Assembly: GCF_030272615.1 (NCBI RefSeq)
Contig: NC_081412.1
Location: 101,183,796-101,247,795, forward strand
Origin: Cryptomeria japonica
Taxonomy: Eukaryota > Streptophyta > Pinopsida > Cupressales > Cupressaceae
Reading direction: 5' to 3'
DNA length: 64,000 nt
Below are positions 12,488-24,480 of this stretch, in pieces. The translations under genes and the position numbers were made by a program. Below the pieces are notes generated by a model. That model saw only the letters and a program-made list of their open reading frames with translations. It had not been told where the DNA came from and did no database searches. The stretch's first letter is position 1. The number at the start of each line of letters is the position of its first letter.

Positions 12488-13613
12488 TGATGAATACTAA
12501 GAGGGGGGGTGAATTAGTATGCCAAAATATATTGAACTCAAACTTCTAAATAGTTTAGTAGATAACTGATATGACACATTCACTAATAAACCGGTTAAGA
12601 TAAATGCAAACCAAATTGCAAACAAAGCATTCCCCCCCAAAATCTCAACCACCATAACACAAGATGTTTTGACATGGAAACCCAAATGGGAAAAAAACCA
12701 TGGTGAGCAAAAACTCACAAGTAACTATCTAAAGAATAGAAACTAGACCAGTTAAGGTCATACAATGTTCTTCACCAGAACAGATCTTGTTAGGAATCTA
12801 GGTCTCTGTTAGGAGATGTCCTATTAAAGGCTACCTTGTGAGATGATTTCAGATTCATAGTTGTGAACCACCTTGTTAGAGGATTTACAAAGGCTTTGTT
12901 GGGCCTACCTGGTTAAGGGTTTCAGACTTGTCGAAGATGTGAGTAATCAACAACTAAGTGATCTAGATACCAGTATAGTATGCTTGGTTAGATCCTTGAC
13001 AACTCATTGTTAATGCACATTTCACATTACTTCAGTCTTCACCATCTCCACACTCTTTTTCTTCACACATACCTAATCTTCTCTTCTATGATCACACATA
13101 CAAAACCCTCATCAACTACTAAAACCATAGACACGATGTCCTTATAAAGGAGTTTGATTTCATGTCGATCCAATAGGATTACATTACAAGTTCCTAGGTT
13201 CAGTTCATCTAGACACATTTGGTAACGTGGCACAAAATCACCGCCAAAGTGTTGGTGAAAGATAACTCATCATACAAATACCGGTTGGTAACTCATCACA
13301 AACTAATACTGGTTCATACAATTTACCGATTACCAGTTGTCAAAAGTGAAGACTAAAAAAATGTTAACTACCACTTTGTTCCTTCGTATCGCTTGAGATC
13401 CTCAAAATGGTTGAGGTCTTCATACCACTTTGGGTCTTCAGTTAGTTTGTGACTGGTAAACATCTTCTGCAAGATAATGATAGTCTAAAGACTATAATAC
13501 ATAATACCAGTTGGAACAAATACTGGTTGAGCATAACTCATACATCAAGAAAGTGTACACAAAGCAAGTGTTTGTCCATCAATGACAATCACAACATCAT
13601 CACAATGCCAACA
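12488..13613 (-). repeat. Element A 5' LTR
   Basis: 1126 bp. Sense starts TGTTGGCATTG at 13613 and ends ATTCATCA at 12488. The TATA-like CCTTTATAAGGAC lies at about 13137-13150. Hairpin arms are ATACTAA (12494-12500) and TTAGTAT (12514-12520). Both LTRs are the same length within 3 bp. Confidence 0.9.
13137..13150 (-). promoter_or_regulatory. TATA-like box in element A 5' LTR
   Basis: Sense TCCTTTATAAGGAC. The same motif occurs at the matching position in the LTRs of D (41226-41239, 47904-47917) and, less exactly, of B1. It is the likely core promoter for the element transcript. Confidence 0.5.
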
Positions 13614-13951
13614 AGGAATTGTTGGGTTAAGGAACATTTGGATTTGGTGATGTAGACGTCTAAAAATGGTCAACGCTTGTGGAGTCATACTTTAACATTT
13701 GTGCATTGTATTATTTTAGGGTTTTTGCATCGCATTAACATTTCTTCTATGTTGCGCACTTGGTATTTATCATTTGCGAGCATTGAGTCCTTCTTCTGCA
13801 TTCCTCATTTTTCTCACTTTCAAATTTGGTCTTGTCGATAATAATCTTCAGTTATGATTTTGGTCGATCTTATCCTGTTGCATCAATGTGCGTGCTCATT
13901 TATCATCATTTTAGACATCGTCAATCCTAATCGATGATGGAATTAGGGTTT

Positions 13952-14147
13952 TGTCCTCTTGCCAATCTTGTCATCTTGTGATCGATTTGTCATTGATCCT
14001 TGTCCTCTTGTCAATCTTGTCATCTTGCAATCGATTCGTCATCGATCCTTATCAACTTGTCAATCTTGTCATTTTGTGATCGATTCGTCATCGATCATTG
14101 TCCTTTTCAATCATGTCAATTTGGATCAATTAGTCATTTTTCCCTGT
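13952..14147. repeat. 49-bp tandem repeat, 3 clear units plus a partial
   Basis: Units start at 13952, 14001, 14050 and 14099, each exactly 49 bp, built on 'caatcttgtcatcttgtgat' and 'cgattcgtcatcgatcctt'. The fourth unit is eroded. Non-coding. Confidence 0.85.
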
Positions 14148-14767
14148 CAATTGGTGCCTATCAATTTGATTTCTTTGTCAATCTTGGTCAATTTGTCAAC
14201 CAATCTTAATCATTTATCAGCATTGGTCCTTTGTCAATCAAAATCATGATCGAATCGACATTAATTTTTTGTTGTCTTGACCTAATTCCTTGTCCTCTTA
14301 TTTCTAGGGTTTTATGGTTTGTTCATTTAATCCTTTTCTTCTGCTTTGTGGGTTAAATAAATCAATTTATTTAGTCCTAGGTCTTTTCATGAATTAATTA
14401 ATGGATGAAAACCTATTAATTAATTCACCTAATTTCTATTTCATCTTTTCCTCAATTTTCTAATTTGCTAATTTCTCCTAATTCCTAATTTCTATTTCTC
14501 CTATTTTCTTCAATTTTTCTAATATTTCCTCTAAATTCATCCCCTAATTTTCTCCTATGTTTATGCTTCCATTTGTTTCAATCATGGATGCTATTTTCTC
14601 TCTTCCCTAATTTCATGGGAATGACATTTTAATCTTGTCAATTTTGCCATAATTTGTCAATCAATCAATCTTGCATGTCAATCTTGTCATAATTTGTCAT
14701 GTTTGTCATCCTTGATTTGAAATTTCCTTTCAAATCTCTTCATGCTAATCTTGTCATCTCTCCAATT

Positions 14768-14780
14768 TGTCTATAAATTG
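14768..14780 (+). promoter_or_regulatory. Possible TATA box
   Basis: gtctataaattgg sits upstream of an A-run and a purine-rich leader-like stretch, as in many plant LTR promoters. No linked coding frame supports it. Confidence 0.25.
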
Positions 14781-16499
14781 GATGATTTTCTTCAATCAAA
14801 AAAAAAAAAAGATCAATCACGCTTCAAGTATCCTTACGCTACCATTTCATCTTGTCAATCTTGCTTTCATACTATACTTTTGCACTTGTAGGTGAGATCC
14901 ACAAACAAAGTAATTTGAAGGAGAAAGAAGGACAATGGAGGAATAATGAAGGAGATACAGGCTTTGGTTTTCTTTTTTTTATTGTAGTATTTCATCTTCA
15001 TGCCTTTATTGATTGTAATTAGGATTTCTTATCATTGCAATCTAGTTTTTGTGATTGAGCTAGTTTAATATCTATTGCTTTGATGAATTCCAAATTCCTA
15101 TCTACAGGTGCATAAAATGAATGTAGCTCTAAGGAGGTTAGTCTTGCATTAGAAAGGATTATATGTTCCATGCTAGAGGGATACTGGAATAGTATGTATA
15201 TCATATTGGGTAAATAATTAGTAGGTTGCATATCTCATTGAAGAGAATGATTTTGATGCATTAGATTTAAGATTAATTGTGATAAGTATATGAGTAGGAT
15301 GCCATTATGGTAGTTGATTAAGTGATGACATTGAAGTACCCTAGGGAAAGATTAATGTTGTTTATGTTTATTTCACTTGCGTAAATTAATGTGATGTGCA
15401 ATGATGTATGTTCAATATGGTTAGTAGTTTAATTTCTCTAGGGTATTTTGGCAAGCATTACATTGTCATTGTGCATTTCTTAGCTTCCCCAATAGAAGTG
15501 TTGGTTAACAAATTTTCCTTTCCTTTAATAATTTCTTTTAATAATGACTCATGTATACCCTTGATGAAAAATCAAATGAACCAATAGTTGGGTGAATTGA
15601 GTTTCAGTTTACCCTCTACATAAGAGTGCAACTCCTCATAAGATATTCAATGAATTTTTATGCAAATAACTCAAAAAGAAACACAATTTTTACTAGAAAG
15701 CGAGAAAGGTTTTCACATTCATTTGTCAACACAATAAGAATGCTACAAGATAATCATCCATAAATGTAAATCTCATGAACTTAAACTTTGAACATTTCAA
15801 TTCAATGTAAAACTTATTTCACTAAGTATACTCAATGAAGCATAAATGTTGATCGATACTCGCTCATGCCTCACAAGACAAGGTGGATCAAAATCATTTA
15901 AATGACAATGCACCACTAATTTTCTTAATCAATGAATTCACAGACTTACAAAGAACTGATAATTAAGTAAAATATTCTGCGCACAAGCATACATCCCAAC
16001 AGAGATTTCTCTATCATTCAAATTCACAGATTTGAAGACCGTATAAAATATATCATTCCATTAATATATCAAATGTCTACACTAAAATTCAAAGAAAATT
16101 AAGTCTGCTAATTCAAATCAAAGTTTTTTGAACCCTCAATAGAGCTTTCTTAATTACATTTATAGCCTCTAGGCTAATAGTTCTTTTGAAAATAACCTTA
16201 AATTCTTAAACTCTACCCTAGAGTTAAAAGAAATTGTTTGCTTCAAATTGGATAAAACTCAAATGAACAAAGGCCATGGATAGGATGACAACACATCCAT
16301 AAATCGATCAAGAATCTTATGTGGTAGAAGAAGCTATTGATTTGTCATGTTTTTCCGTGGTACTAAATACATTTCACCACTCCAAATGTGATATTGAGAA
16401 ATTAAGAATAACCTGATAGTGCGGGAGTCCAATGTACAAAATGCGCTGCTTCCAAATTTGTTTGTCCATGTTTACGTGCATAACTTTAATTTTATGCAC

Positions 16500-19400
16500 T
16501 TCCCGAGTGATTGAAGCAGACTGCTGACATTGATTCTATCCTTGCCACTTTGGAAAAGTCATCTATAGTTAGAGACTTTGTCTCCATAACAAGCTACACC
16601 CTTTTTTAAAAGTTTTTGATCATATTTGTCGCTGGTTCAATTTTCTGTCCGTCCTCCTTCAAGAGTTGTATATCGATGCATTTTAGATCTTTCTGCATTG
16701 TATCAATAAGTTCATTTAATCCTTTTACCAACTTGATAGATTCTTCATGACCCTATTTAATGATAGAGTTCCTCCACTCAACATTCTTTCTTGATACATG
16801 CAATACGTTGTCATCTAGGTTATCCATTGGCTTCTCAGCAAGAAATTTCATGATGCCAAATTTCTTTACATCAATCATCCATGCTAAGACTGCTACGCAT
16901 TTATTTCTTTCCTTGTCCCATGTGGTAGCTTCCAATTCTAGCTCTTTACTCACAATTATGGCATTATCATACACCTTGATCAGGCTTGGAATGTAGTTTG
17001 TGCCCAGTTGCACTATGGAGTCAAGCCACTCATCAAAAAATTCAGCTATCTTGTGGCTTCTTTGGACCTGATCCAATAGCTTTTGATTCACTGGTGATTT
17101 AGGGTCAAAGGACAATGTCATATGTGTCAGGGGCTGAGGAGTTGGGTGATGTATGGCATTGATATATCCTGCCATCTGGGTAAGAACTTGTTTCAACTCC
17201 CATTTGTCCTTCTCATCTTTCCAAGTCCTGGATATCATTCTTTTAGTGGAGGATTGTAAATGTTTCGCATCCACAACCCTTGAAGCAACTCCCAAGTCAA
17301 TTTTCTCAACAAAAAAATCATTCTTAGTGACTTTTTCTGGATCTCTATCTGAGATAGGCTTGGCTACTTCCGCTACCAAGTGGCTTGTTTCATCATTAAC
17401 TTCCATCATTTCCTGTGTTTTAAGATTATTAGGTTTGGTTATTTTCCCAAGGAACTTACTTATCATATCCTCTATGGGAATTGTAATAAGAACAATATTG
17501 CATTTCTTTCCAATTGAAGCTTGAAGCCATCGATAAGTACTAGAAGTTTCTTTTGGTAGAGGTGTTGGATCATCGGATGGCTTGACAATAGTCATAGTGC
17601 TCATCGGATTTCTATTTTCTTTAGGTTCTTTCTCTACATCTACATCCTATACTAAAGGGATATTTATCACTTGTTGATCCATGCTCACCTGAGTTTCTTC
17701 GGTTGAATCTAAGTCCACAACAATTTGGTCCGCCATTGGTTCTCTGTTTTTATTTTTGCACTTTGAATGGGTGAATCGAATTGTTGAAGAACTCAATAGG
17801 GATCTCTTTGATCTTTTTGTTTGAACCTCTCCAATTTTAAGCCTTGTGGCACCTGCAACATCAATAATTTTGCTAGAGGAGGAAGTGGGAATCTGTGTTG
17901 TAGCATGGAGTGCACCAACTATTAATTCATTAGGCATGATAATCAAATCCTTTCTAAATTTGTGGTCTATTAACCACTTATCCATTAATTTTATGACATT
18001 GAAGGACTTGGCTTGAATATTTTCTTCTTCTCTCCTATCCTAGTCAATTTTAGGGATAGGTTTCCATTGAACCCTTTCATTGAATTCAAGATCCAATACA
18101 TCTTCCCCTCCCTCTTCTTGTATTCTTGGCACATTAATGGATAACCTCATTGTAAAAATCTACTGTAGAGTGATCTTGACCATAATCTCCTCCTTACTTC
18201 AAATTCATCATAGCAATTTTCTCAATAGTCTTGTAATTGAGGTTCATGGGAGAAATGGTCATCAAAATTTAGATGTTCTACAACATAGCCCCTACTATCA
18301 AACTTACGTCTAGAAATGTAGGGCCTCAAATTCATTTTATTAAATTCTAATTCTAGGTTCAAGGCATTAGAAACGGACTTACAACTATAGTTTCCAAGTT
18401 TAATCAGGAAAGCAACCCTGGATTTACCCTTAGTCCCTAAACTTTTTTCAATGTGGGTTAGTTGTCTGCAAACTTCAATAAGCACATAACTATCAAAAGC
18501 ATACCTGGGCCATTTGATTGGTTCACCTTCAAAGCCCCCCACTCTAATGTAAGTAAATCTAGGAAATTGGATAAAGTAGCTTCCATATATTGACCAGCTC
18601 AATGGCCTTGACTAACATTCTTTTATTTGTGTCTCCCTGCAACTCAAAGGCAAGTCTTCCTGCAAAAACATCATTCCATATTTGGAAATTTTCTGCATGT
18701 CTTTGTTGTTGTAGGTATGGGTAATAATCATAAACCTTCATGCCGTCTACCCAAGGCTTGTTATGTAACCCTTGCCATTCTCTAGTACAAGCCAATATAT
18801 ATAATAGATATGAGGACATGCTAAAACTAGACATTCCAACAAAGTTACTCCAACCGTCATGGAGCCTTTCAACAATAACTTGCACCCAGTCAGGATATTT
18901 CTTGCCAGCTAATAATACCTGAATATTAAAGTACATCCAATCTTCCCAATAGAAAGCGTGTCAATTCCCTTTTGAGTCTATTTAACAATATAACAATATC
19001 CTGCACCTCCATGATGAAATTCTCTCTTGTAAGAGGTTTGGGTAACCGAGACCCCCCTTTTTGAACCTTTAGAAGCCAATTCCTTGCAATGATTCTTTTA
19101 TATGTGCTTTTCTTCTCGAGAAAAATGTGTATGAGGTACCAATTGACCAATATTCATACAACTCTTTACGAGGGATTCCAATTGCAGCCATCACTGTTTC
19201 TCTGTTAATTTCTACCAACAATTCACCAATGTTGGTCCTAATGCACCTACTATCAACATCATATCTGTTCATACATGCTATCACTAATTCTAGACAAGGA
19301 GTGGCAGTTAGGAAAGGAAATAACTTCAATCAAGCCACTTCTAACTATTCTTTCCATCATCGAGTTATCCCCAGGGTTTCTTTCTCTTTCTAAGAAATCT

Positions 19401-19516
19401 CCTAAGTCAACTTGGGCCAAAGAAGTGTCACCTAGTTCTAGAAGTATATTGACTAGGCATGATGTGCAACCAAGTTTTGGAAGAGTCGACCTCATAATGG
19501 CCACTTTTATATTCAT
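16500..19516 (-). pseudogene. ORF inside element B 3' LTR, unknown protein
   Basis: Starts MNIKVAIMRSTLPKLGC at 19516 and runs through linked fragments with frameshifts at about 19300, 19110, 18930 and 18590 and a stop at 17647. Readable blocks are CLELVIACMNRYDVDSR then GELLVEINRETVMAAIGIP (19.1-19.3 kb), DGWSNFVGMSSFSMSSYLLY (about 18.8 kb), and TYIRVGGFEGEPIKWPRYAF with VCRQL (about 18.5 kb). After these come a Lys-rich linker and a helical C-terminal part (16753-17604) with KRMISRTWKDEKDKWELKQ. The same protein is encoded in the 5' LTR (35844-38910) and a relative lies at 58.5-62.9 kb. It resembles plant aminotransferase-like/mobile-domain proteins only loosely. It is not a known retroelement enzyme, and its function is unknown. 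Confidence 0.7.
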
Positions 19517-19984
19517 CAAACACTTCCTAGAAAGAACAAAATTCTATTCCAAAACAAAGATTTTTCCTACATTGACTTTCTGAGCTAGTAAAGCAGTGGA
19601 GGGGAAAATTATTAAAACTCACCTGTTACCACCATCAAATCTGTGAAACCCTCGAAAGTATGGATTTGAAATTACCTTTAGCATCTTTCGCTCCTCCAAC
19701 AACAACAACTACCACTTTCATAATTTAAGAATTCACATGTTAAGAAGTGGAAAAACTAAGTAATACCTACACATGCCTCATAATGATTCATCCAAACATG
19801 TGAGATAACCAATGATTTGATGGGATCTTGACAACTTTCTTAATTATACTTCAACTCCACACAAATGGCTTGAGTTTTCATGATTTCTTTCCATAATTAG
19901 AATTTTAAAATATAAGATGCCTAGAATATTCCTTTTGTTGCGCCACCTTTAATATTATTAATGTCCTCGAGGCCAATCTTGGAA

Positions 19985-20300
19985 TGAACTTTTGAAATTT
20001 GAACCAACTCACAAAAAGTTCAATGGTTCAAGTTCAATCTTGAGAAAACAAAAAGAACTAACTTGTGGCTCAACACAATAGTGGGAACAAGTGAAGACTT
20101 TTAACAAACATAAAGGAAGACTTTGAACTTTGAACCTTGAACCACTTTAGGAAGGGTTCGAAAGATCAAGTTCAAGATCGACTTAACACATTTATGGTCT
20201 CTCGCTTAATAACATAACAAAGCTACGACCTAGACAAAGGCACCGGTTGAACTTTGAACCTTGAACCAATACACAAGTTCAACTGATGGGCTCATTGGGG
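19985..20300 (-). repeat. ~130-bp tandem repeats at the start of the B LTR
   Basis: The motif ttgaac(ctt)tgaacca recurs with its gaacca at 20001, 20139 and 20264 (spacings 138 and 125), each followed by a second 'aagttcaa' cluster. The same block is present in the 5' LTR, split by element C (39.39-39.52 and 53.85-54.02 kb). The position at the sense LTR start suggests U3 enhancer-type repeats. Confidence 0.6.
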
Positions 20301-20587
20301 TAGAAAAGGTGAAACATAAAGGAACAAAAGGTGCATGACTAAAGATGGATCTAACTAAATGATGAAAACAAAATTAAATACACATTTTTTTGTTCAAGAC
20401 AAATAATGGGGTAACATCAGCTCTGACTTGGGATCGGGACTTAAAAGGACCAGGAATGGAACTTATAATGTGTGGTTTTGCATGCAAGTGGGGAAGGTCA
20501 AAGATCTGAACACAACAAGCACATAGCAAGAAAAACAAACAGCACAACAAAAACCTATGTACAGAGTAGAATGAGATCTACTTACAA

Positions 20588-21940
20588 TTAATAAAACTTT
20601 AAATCTTTCCCATTATAGGACAAGGGTAGTGAAACTCCATTAGGATATTCAATTTTAAATGAGTTAGGACCCAATACCCATTTGATCATGAATGGTCCTT
20701 TCCATAGAGAATCAAATTTCTTATGAGCTCCTTTTGGTTCCCTGCATTTGTCCTAGAGCAGGACTTGATCTCCCAGCATAAACTATCATGGTCTAGCTCT
20801 GCAATCAAAAAATTTCTTTACCCTGGCCTGATGAGAAGTGTTGTGATCTACCAATTCTTGCCTCTCCTCTTCATTTTTTGGAAGGTACGTAACCCTCTTT
20901 TCCAGGGGACTTTGAAAGAACTCATCTTCTATTACTTTTTACAACCTAGCAGATGATAATTCTAGAGGTAAGGACGATTGAGATTCAACTCTGTATACCA
21001 ATTAAAATGGTGTCATACCTATGGCCCTCTTGGGTGAGGTCCTGTCTACCCATAGTGCTTCATATAATCTTTTATGCAAATCCTTTGCATTCTCAGCCAC
21101 CAACTTTCACATTATAGAAATCAGATTATTATTGTTGGATTCGGCCTCATGGCCATTTCCTTGTGGATAGTAATATGAAGAATGAGATAAGTAAATGCTA
21201 TGATCATAAAAAAATAGGTTGAGTTCTTTGGAAGAAAAATTTGGGGCATTATCAATCACAATTTTCCAGGGTACACCAAATCTAGTCAAGATATTTTCTT
21301 TCAAGAAAGTACAAACAATTTTTGAAGTAGTATTCCTAATAGGGATTGCTTCTACCCACTTCGTAAAATAATCTGTAGTTGTAAGGATATGAGTATCACC
21401 AACACCTAACGAGGGATTCAATGGACCAACAAAATCTAATCCCCACTGCTTGAAGGGTTCATCTATAATTACTGACCTTAATGGCAATGCAGCTAATTGA
21501 GGTCTTCCTGAGAATAACTTGCATTTCTCACAACCTACAGCCCATTTATATGCATCTTTAAATATTCCTGCCCAATAGTAACAATTCCTGAGGATTTTGA
21601 AATCTATTACAATGGATGAATAGTTTCCTCTACATTCCTCATTATGAAACACTTGTAAAAGATTCTCCTATTGTTCTTTGTCAACACACCTTAAGAATGA
21701 CCCAACCAAGCCTTTTTTGTATAGGATATCATCAACAATCACATATTTAATGGCCTTCAATCTTAAATCTCTTTTATTTTGGAGTTAAATACTCAAGGAA
21801 TTCTCCATAATTCAAGTAATGAGCCACATAAGTGAACCACTCATCTTGCAAGTTGACAAATAAAGTTAGTGGGAGTTTATCATCCTCTTCCTTGTTTTCA
21901 TCTATCAAACGATATAATCCTTGCCCCCAGACTAACTTGA
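20588..21940 (-). pseudogene. Element B integrase
   Basis: DDE integrase that inserts the cDNA. N-terminal zinc-binding remnants precede CEKCKLFSGR. The core shows LDFVGP (first Asp), IDNAPNF (second Asp, normally DNGPEF) and YPQGNGHEAE (Glu) between 21107 and 21652. The C-terminal part (down to the TAA at 20588-20590) contains LWKGPFMIKWVLGPNSF, typical of gypsy integrase tails. In-frame stops lie at 21653 and several points downstream, so it cannot be functional. It is the last coding region before the 3' LTR. Confidence 0.85.
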
Positions 21941-21944
21941 TCGG

Positions 21945-22550
21945 TCAGATATCCAAATCAAACTCTTGAACCTTTGAACCCCAGGTGGCTCTATTATTCA
22001 TTCCTACCTCATGCTGATTCAAGATAATTTTCATAGTGGGATTTGGTACAAAGACAATTGAATGGGAATGCATAACATAATACCTAAAATGATTTATATC
22101 TTTAACAACTGAAAAGGCCTTCTTCTCTATAAATGAGTAATTCAATTCATGCTTTTCTAGTGAAATACTCATGAATGCAATAGGGACTTCTTTATTCAGT
22201 TCATTCTTTTGCAGAATAATACCAGACATTGTGTGTTCTAAAGCATAACAATACATGATAAAATCTCTCTTAAAATCAGGATTTATTAATGTTGGAGCAT
22301 GAGCAATTGCTTCTTTTACCTCTTCAAAGGCTCTTTTTACTTCTTCCTTCCATTTGAAAATCTGCTTCTCACTCATCATCCCTACAACGTGTTTGGTAAT
22401 TTCAGCAAAGTCTGGCACGAATCTCCAGAAGGAAACTCACTTGCCCAAAGAATGATTTGATACCACTTCTGTTTGATGGAAGACTTAACTGTTGAATAAC
22501 ATTTACCCGATCAGGATCTATTTTGATACCATCTTGTGAAACTATATGCC
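21945..22550 (-). pseudogene. Element B RT-linked RNase H (degenerate)
   Basis: The original Ty3/gypsy RNase H directly behind RT. The frame with KWKEEVKRAFEEVKEAIAHA (thumb) leads to FIMYCYALEHTMSGIILQ, where the usual catalytic D-A-S is replaced by C-Y-A, then PIAFMSISLEKHELNYSF and EKKAFSVVKDINHFRYYV. Loss of the active-site Asp fits Tat elements, in which an acquired archaeal-type RNase H takes over. A frameshift near 22410 separates it from RT. Confidence 0.8.
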
Positions 22551-23240
22551 CTAATAGCTTTCCCTCTGTAACACAAAAATTGACTTCTTTGGGTTGAGAG
22601 AAATACAATGATCTCTGCATCTTTGTAGCATAGTCTCCAAATCTCTTAGGTGATTTTTCCTTCTTTTAGAGAAAACTGTCAAATCATCAAGATAGATAAC
22701 TATAGTCTTACCAATGAGGTGACCAAATGAGAGATTCATCACCCTTTGAAAAGTTGCTACCACATTTATTAGGCCGAAAGACATTCGATTGTAGGCAAAG
22801 GTTCCCCAAGGCATTGTGAAGGTCATTTTATGTTTGCCTTCTTTTTCTACACTCATCTAGTTATAATCAGAGAAACCATCAAGCATTGACATAATTTATG
22901 ATCCAAAAACAATTTGGAGAATATGATCAATCACTAGCAATGGGTAATTATCTTTTAAACTAGCCTGATTCAAGTTTCGAAAATCCACATAGATCCTTAT
23001 TTCTCCATTTTTCTTGCGAACCAAAAAAATATTGGCCACCCATGTAGAATGATGAGTATGGTAGATGATCCTTTCTTGAAGCATCTTATCTATTTCTTTG
23101 AAAATAGCATTTGCGACCTTGGGATTATAATTTTGTAATTTTTGTCTAAAAGGAGCCACTTTGGGCTTGAGGGGAATATGATGTTGAAATTAACCATTTC
23201 TGAAATATTTCAAATCCTCATAAGACCAAGAAAAAACATC
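22551..23240 (-). pseudogene. Element B reverse transcriptase
   Basis: RNA-dependent DNA polymerase. Blocks in order: RKKNGEIRIYVDFRNLNQAS, then MPWGTFAYNRMSFGLINVVA with TFQRVMN (normally NAPATFQR), then YLDDLTVFS, the catalytic motif with both Asp kept, and later LLGHIVSQDGIKIDPDRV. Broken by a stop near 22896, another near 22857 and a frameshift near 22580. Gypsy-type, continuous with the RNase H behind it. Confidence 0.9.
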
Positions 23241-23599
23241 TAAAAACTTTTGTAGCAGTTTAACAAATAAATGCCTTTCTTTAGGGCTGCATCACTTGCC
23301 TAAATTGACCATCTTTGGGTTGTTTTCATCACCTAAATTAATCTTTTCATATTCTCCTGATGTGTTAGCAGCTTGAGAAACATTTTCTTTGACATACCTA
23401 TCATTGCGATCAAAGAGGAGTTCTAAGGATACAAGGCCTTTTGGGATTCGATTTCCCTTCAGCCGAAAAACTTCCTTTTTAAAAATTCCCCCTGTATCTA
23501 GACAAAAATCATTATATTCATTCTCAAAACCTTCAAAGAAACAACAGGCACACATTTCAACATTTTGCAAGAATTGGTTGATGTATTTATCATTTCCAA

Positions 23600-24480
23600 A
23601 CACTTTCTAGAAGTTTAAATTGTCAGGTACATTAGGACAATATACAATTTCAATCCTGTAAACATCTGCATCAAAGTCAGGATGTGGGAGCAATAAAGAT
23701 GTTGACATTGTTAAAGAATCTACCCAAGAATTTTGATCTCTAGGAATAGCTTCAATTGAAAAAGCATCAAAATATTCAATCTCATCCTAGACTTTGTTTC
23801 TATAATGTTTAAGCCTTTCATTCTTTATCGAGAAAAGACCTCTTACCTGTTTAACAATCAATTTTGCATCACCTTTGACATTCAATGATTTGATTCCCCT
23901 TTTTATAACTTGCTCTATTCCTAACAACAATGCCTCATATTCTGTAATGTTATTAGTGTTTTTAAATTCTAATTTGAATGAAAAAGGAATATTTTCACCT
24001 TGTGGGGAAATGAGCACCACTCCAGCACCAGATCCAGCCGATGCACAACTACCATCAAATTCCATTTCCCACAAGCCTGCAATAGGATCCACTACATCTT
24101 CTAGTGTACCTTTAGTATCATTAAAAAAGAGAAAATAATTACAAAAATCACATTCTTGATCCAATATTTGAGATTTTGGGTCATCAGAGGAGAAAATGGT
24201 ATATTTGGACTTTGGTTCAGGTTGAAGAGTAAATTTTTGTTTACCAATGGGAATTATTGCCTTAGACCAATCCATTTTAATTTCTCTTGCCAAATATTTA
24301 TAAAAATGCCTTCTTAACAACATTCCATAATGTGTGGGAATATCAGCAACTAGAATAGTCAACTTCACTCTTTTGTTAGGATGTACCGCCAGAGCAACTT
24401 GCACATCTTTGATTTGACCTAGTAAAGAAATTTTCTTTGAGTCCATTGAATAGTATTTACCAAATGTTTTAGTAAGTGAA
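23600..24480 (-). pseudogene. Element B archaeal-type RNase H, placed before RT
   Basis: Second RNase H, sitting between protease and RT. The N-terminal ~110 residues finish the protease-linker region (LTILVADIPTHYGMLLRR, then MDW). The domain runs WEMEFDGSCASAGSGAGVVL (Asp131 of the 219-codon frame), NNITEYEALLLGIE (Glu169), NVKGDAKLIVKQV (Asp193) and, past a TAG at 23787, NSWVDSLTMS (fourth Asp). All four catalytic positions are readable, unlike the RT-linked RNase H. In the usual Tat layout I know, this domain follows RT and its RNase H, so the upstream position is notable. The reading is uninterrupted by insertions between here and RT. Confidence 0.85.

Larger units (their letters stand above)
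6298..13613 (-). mobile_element. Element A: non-autonomous copia-type LTR retrotransposon
   Basis: Complete 7316-bp element with LTRs of 1123 and 1126 bp and TG...CA ends. It is flanked by perfect 5-bp duplications AGGAA (6293-6297 and 13614-13618). Sense order on the minus strand is 5' LTR, primer site, gag, ORF2, polypurine tract, 3' LTR. No protease, integrase, RT or RNase H frame exists anywhere inside, so it must depend on enzymes in trans. Architecture and gag sequence closely match element D, and ORF2 also matches element C. Confidence 0.92.
13619..15493. other. AT-rich flank between elements A and B
   Basis: No gene is seen. The joined flank (5.9-6.3 kb plus 13.6-15.5 kb, reading across A) contains a 49-bp tandem repeat, a T/C-rich tract at 14.4-14.6 kb, a TATA-like site near 14770 and an A12 run at 14797-14808. 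It may be part of an older LTR in plus orientation, but no paired terminus was found. Confidence 0.35.
15499..20416 (-). repeat. Element B 3' LTR (4.9 kb, contains an ORF)
   Basis: Sense begins TGTTACCCCATT at 20416 and ends ...TTAACCAACA at 15499. The sense-upstream 500 bp hold ~130-bp repeats. Most of the remainder is a degenerate coding region. I could not find a convincing polypurine tract just outside 20416 (sense ...agtcagagctga). Confidence 0.9.

Noticed and set aside
13952-14147. Regular repeats considered as a CRISPR array
   Set aside because: Units are directly adjacent with no unique spacers, in plant nuclear DNA full of retrotransposons.
20417-20440. Polypurine tract for element B
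   Set aside because: The expected position holds only agtcagagctga in sense. Too weak to call, although LTR ends and duplications are certain.
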